64,000 bases of DNA from Pseudomonas pergaminensis (GTDB lineage Bacteria > Pseudomonadota > Gammaproteobacteria > Pseudomonadales > Pseudomonadaceae): positions 1,798,001-1,862,000 of the forward strand of contig NZ_CP078013.2 in the NCBI RefSeq assembly GCF_024112395.2, given 5' to 3'. A program made the translations under genes and the position numbers. The notes beneath the pieces were generated by a model, which searched no databases, had not been told where the DNA came from, and saw nothing but the letters and a program-made list of their open reading frames with translations. This document shows, piece by piece, positions 61,455 to 64,000 of the stretch (position 1 is its first letter; each line of letters starts with the position of its first letter).

Positions 61455-62422
61455 GCCTATTGCAGATCAAGGACCTTGAGGTGAAGTTTGCCGCGTCCGG
61501 CACTGGCCTGTTCGGCTTGAACAAACAGTGGGTGAGGGCGGTGAACGGCGTGTCGCTGAACCTGGCGGCTGGCGAAACCCTTGGGCTGGTAGGTGAGTCC
61601 GGCAGCGGCAAAAGCACCCTGGGGCGGGCCATTTTGCACCTCAACCCGATCAGTGCCGGACAGGTGTTGTTCGATGGCGTCGACATGGCCCATGGCAGCG
61701 CCATCGACATTGCTCGCCTGCGGCATGAAACCGCAATGATCTTCCAGGACCCGTACGCCGCGCTGAACCCGCGCCACACCATCGGCGAAACCCTCGCCGA
61801 AGTGCTGCGCGTGCAGCGCAAGGTTGCGCCCGCGCATATTCCCGAACGCGTGAATGAACTGCTCGACCTGGTCGGCCTGCGCCCCGAACTGGCCAGCCGC
61901 AAACCCGGGTCCCTCAGCGGCGGCCAATCCCAGCGCATCGGCATTGCCCGGGCGCTGGCGGTCGAGCCGCGCCTGATCATCGCCGATGAGTGCGTGGCGG
62001 CGCTGGACGTGTCGATCCAGGGCCAGATCATCAACCTGTTGCTGGAACTGCAACAGCGCATGAACCTGGCGATCCTGTTTATTGCCCATGACCTGGCCAT
62101 CGTGCGCCGCTTGTGCGACCGCGTGGCGGTGATGTACCTGGGCAAAATCGTCGAAGAAGGCCCGGTGGAGGCGGTCTTCACGGCGCCACGCCACCCGTAC
62201 ACGGCGGCGTTGATCCAGGCGATTCCCGAGATTGACCCGCATCGACCATTGCCTACCGAACCCTTGCCGGGTGAACCACCGAGCCCGCTGAATTTGCCTA
62301 CAGGCTGCGCCTTTCACCCGCGCTGCCGGCATGCCCGCTCACTGTGTTCCGTGGTGTTGCCGCCAACGCATTTCCTGCACGAGCATCGGTACAGTTGCGT
62401 GCTTGAAGAACCTTTGCTTTAA
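61451..62422 (+). CDS. Peptide ABC transporter ATPase (DppF/OppF type)
   Basis: 323 residues from [20 protein letters not shown]. Walker A GESGSGKS (48-55), signature LSGGQSQRIGIARAL, Walker B LIIADECVAALD (note Cys-Val in place of the usual Pro-Val), H-loop FIAHDLAIV and a C-terminal cysteine cluster (CAFHPRCRHARSLC). Partner of the DppD-like ATPase, with a four-base overlap. It completes the pair of ATPases, so all membrane and energy parts of the importer are present. Confidence 0.95.
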   Translation: MSLLQIKDLEVKFAASGTGLFGLNKQWVRAVNGVSLNLAAGETLGLVGESGSGKSTLGRAILHLNPISAGQVLFDGVDMAHGSAIDIARLRHETAMIFQDPYAALNPRHTIGETLAEVLRVQRKVAPAHIPERVNELLDLVGLRPELASRKPGSLSGGQSQRIGIARALAVEPRLIIADECVAALDVSIQGQIINLLLELQQRMNLAILFIAHDLAIVRRLCDRVAVMYLGKIVEEGPVEAVFTAPRHPYTAALIQAIPEIDPHRPLPTEPLPGEPPSPLNLPTGCAFHPRCRHARSLCSVVLPPTHFLHEHRYSCVLEEPLL

Positions 62423-62454
62423 CCCTCTGCCATTCATTAACAAGGAGTTGTGAT

Positions 62455-63969
62455 ATGCAATCGCGCCACTTGAAGTTGCTCGCCGCCGCAACGTTGACCG
62501 CCTGGTCGCTGACCGCCGGTTTCGCCCAGGCCGCTGGTGTCCTGACCATCGGCTGCCGTGAAGACAGCACCACGTTCGACCCGATCAAAAGCGCGCAAAA
62601 CCGCGATACCTGGGTTTTCGCCAACGTCTACGACACCCTGGTGCGCGTCGACAACCTGGGCACCAAGATGGAACCGGGCCTGGCCGAAAGCTGGGACATT
62701 TCCAAGGACGGCCTGACCTACACCTTCAAGCTGCGTGATGCGAAGTTCTCCGACGGTTCGGCGATCACCGCCGACGATGCAGCGTTCAGCCTGCTGCGCA
62801 TCCGTGACAACAAGGCTTCGCTGTGGGCTGATCCCTTCAACCTGATCAACACCGCCAAGGCATCGGACCCGAAAACCCTGGTGGTCACCTTGAAGACCCC
62901 GGCTGTGGCCTTCCTCTCGCAATTGGCGTCGCCGACGGTGTCGATCCTGTCGGAAAAAGCCATGACCAAGATGGGCGAAGACGCCTACTCGGAAAACCCG
63001 GTGACCTCCGGTGCCTTTACCGTGGACGAGTGGCGCAAGGGCGACCGCGTCATCCTGAAGAAAAACCCGAACTTCTGGCAGGCCAAGAACGTGAGCCTGG
63101 ATGGCGTGGAGTGGGTGTCCGTCACCGACGACAACACGCGCATGCGCATGGTGCAGAACAACGAGCTGGACACGGCGATCTTCGTACCGTTCTCGCGGGT
63201 TGAAGAGTTGAAGAAAGACAAGAACGTGGTGATCCACGCCGACCCGTCCACCCGTGAAGATCATTTGCTGATCAACCACGACCACGGGCTGCTGGCCAAG
63301 CCGGAAGTGCGTCAGGCGCTGGACATGGCCATCGACAAACAATCACTGGTGAAGACCGCCACTTACGGCCAAGGCACCGTGGCCTATTCCTACATTCCAA
63401 AAGGCTCGCTGTACCACTACGCCAACAACCTGCAACGCCCGTATGACCCGACCGCCGCCAAGAAGCTGCTGGAGCAGGCCGGAGCCAAGGACTTGAAGCT
63501 CAACTACGTGGTCAACGCCGGCAACGAGGCCGACGAGCAGATTGCGGTCATCATCAAGGATCAACTGGCCAAGGTCGGCGTAACCGCCAACCTGCAAAAG
63601 GTCGACCCGACCCAGAGCTGGCAGATGCTGGTGGACGGTGAGTACGATATTTCGGTGATGTACTGGACCAACGACATCCTCGACCCAGACCAGAAGACCA
63701 CCTTCGTGCTGGGCCACGACACCAACCAGAACTACATGACCCGTTACAAGAACGACAAGGTCAAGGCATTGGTGGCCGCTGCGCGGATCGAAGCAGACCC
63801 GGTCAAGCGTGAGCAGATGTACGTGGAACTGCAGAAGCTGGCGAAACAGGATGTGAACTGGATCGACTTGTACTACAGCCCCTACATCAACATCTCACGT
63901 AAGAATGTGAGCAACTTCCTGCAGAACCCGCTGGGCCGCTTCACCCTTGAAGAAGTGGTGAAAAACTAA
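62455..63969 (+). CDS. Periplasmic peptide-binding protein of the ABC importer (DppA/OppA type)
   Basis: 504 residues from MQSRHLKLLAAATLTAWSLT, with a Sec signal ending near AQAAGV. The SBP family 5 signature region is VYDTLVRVDNLGTKMEPGLA followed by AESWDISKDGLTYTFKLR. Complete, ending VVKN. An AAGGAG site lies before the ATG. As the last gene of the lux-box-preceded operon it would capture the ligand in the periplasm. In the PipR system the linked peptide importer is needed for the response to the plant compound, so this protein probably determines what signal enters. Confidence 0.93.
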   Translation: MQSRHLKLLAAATLTAWSLTAGFAQAAGVLTIGCREDSTTFDPIKSAQNRDTWVFANVYDTLVRVDNLGTKMEPGLAESWDISKDGLTYTFKLRDAKFSDGSAITADDAAFSLLRIRDNKASLWADPFNLINTAKASDPKTLVVTLKTPAVAFLSQLASPTVSILSEKAMTKMGEDAYSENPVTSGAFTVDEWRKGDRVILKKNPNFWQAKNVSLDGVEWVSVTDDNTRMRMVQNNELDTAIFVPFSRVEELKKDKNVVIHADPSTREDHLLINHDHGLLAKPEVRQALDMAIDKQSLVKTATYGQGTVAYSYIPKGSLYHYANNLQRPYDPTAAKKLLEQAGAKDLKLNYVVNAGNEADEQIAVIIKDQLAKVGVTANLQKVDPTQSWQMLVDGEYDISVMYWTNDILDPDQKTTFVLGHDTNQNYMTRYKNDKVKALVAAARIEADPVKREQMYVELQKLAKQDVNWIDLYYSPYINISRKNVSNFLQNPLGRFTLEEVVKN

Positions 63970-64000
63970 ACCACACTGCTGAAAAATGTGGGAGGGGGCT
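63970..64000. other. Start of an intergenic REP-like element at the window edge
   Basis: GTGGGAGGGGGCT resembles the first half of the REP palindromes seen elsewhere in the window; the rest is outside. Confidence 0.4.

Overview
The window comes from the chromosome of a fluorescent-group Pseudomonas. This rests on high GC with Pseudomonas-style codon use, REP-type hairpins between genes, fabV and a secreted-type malate:quinone oxidoreductase, and a LuxR solo flanked by proline iminopeptidase genes. No call was checked against a database.

Region 1 (1-15.2 kb) is part of a P2-like prophage in near-canonical order, read mostly on the minus strand: tail fibre start, I, J, W, V, an inverted AT-rich cargo gene, S, R, LysC/LysB, a small unknown gene, endolysin, holin, X, L, M, N and O. 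P and Q run divergently on the plus strand. Past Q come a structured non-coding block where P2 would carry cos, a Dam-like methylase and a LexA-box-controlled pair (coiled-coil protein plus SRAP peptidase). The integrase, repressor and replication genes of P2 are not found where expected, so the prophage looks defective or rearranged.

Region 2 (15.2-20.9 kb) is an accessory junk-yard: about 1 kb of non-coding DNA with an inverted repeat and a cluster of GGTTAG motifs, an AT-rich Sll1717-type P-loop ATPase, small orphan genes, a tRNA-Ser 3'-end relic, a roughly 97-bp direct repeat flanking four tightly overlapping small genes, and a broken tyrosine integrase.

Region 3 (20.9-24.5 kb) has a small lipoprotein, a WaaP/RIO-like kinase, a Wzz-like gene interrupted by an amber codon, and an MFS exporter.

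Region 4 (24.6-38.2 kb) is a phosphorelay operon (hybrid kinase, REC-EAL phosphodiesterase, unorthodox kinase with HPt, LuxR-type regulator) converging on a six-gene chaperone-usher fimbrial operon. The arrangement recalls the pvrSR-rcsCB/cupD locus of P. aeruginosa PA14 and implies phosphorelay and c-di-GMP control of fimbriae.

Region 5 (38.6-50.8 kb) is housekeeping: mqo, a LysR/EamA pair, small envelope proteins, a vapBC deletion relic, a RidA protein, ppnN, lpxO, fabV, a HAD hydrolase, and a LysR gene beside an ArgD-like aminotransferase.

Region 6 (50.9-55.8 kb) looks like purine or nucleoside uptake: PunR-like LysR, PunC-like MFS, a Tsx-like outer membrane channel and an NCS2 purine permease, with a TTGTATACAA operator-like palindrome.

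Region 7 (55.8-64 kb) is a PipR/PsoR-type plant-signal locus: pip, LuxR solo, a second pip-like hydrolase and a complete Dpp/Opp-type peptide ABC importer. Two related 20-bp lux-box-like dyads sit one before each hydrolase gene.
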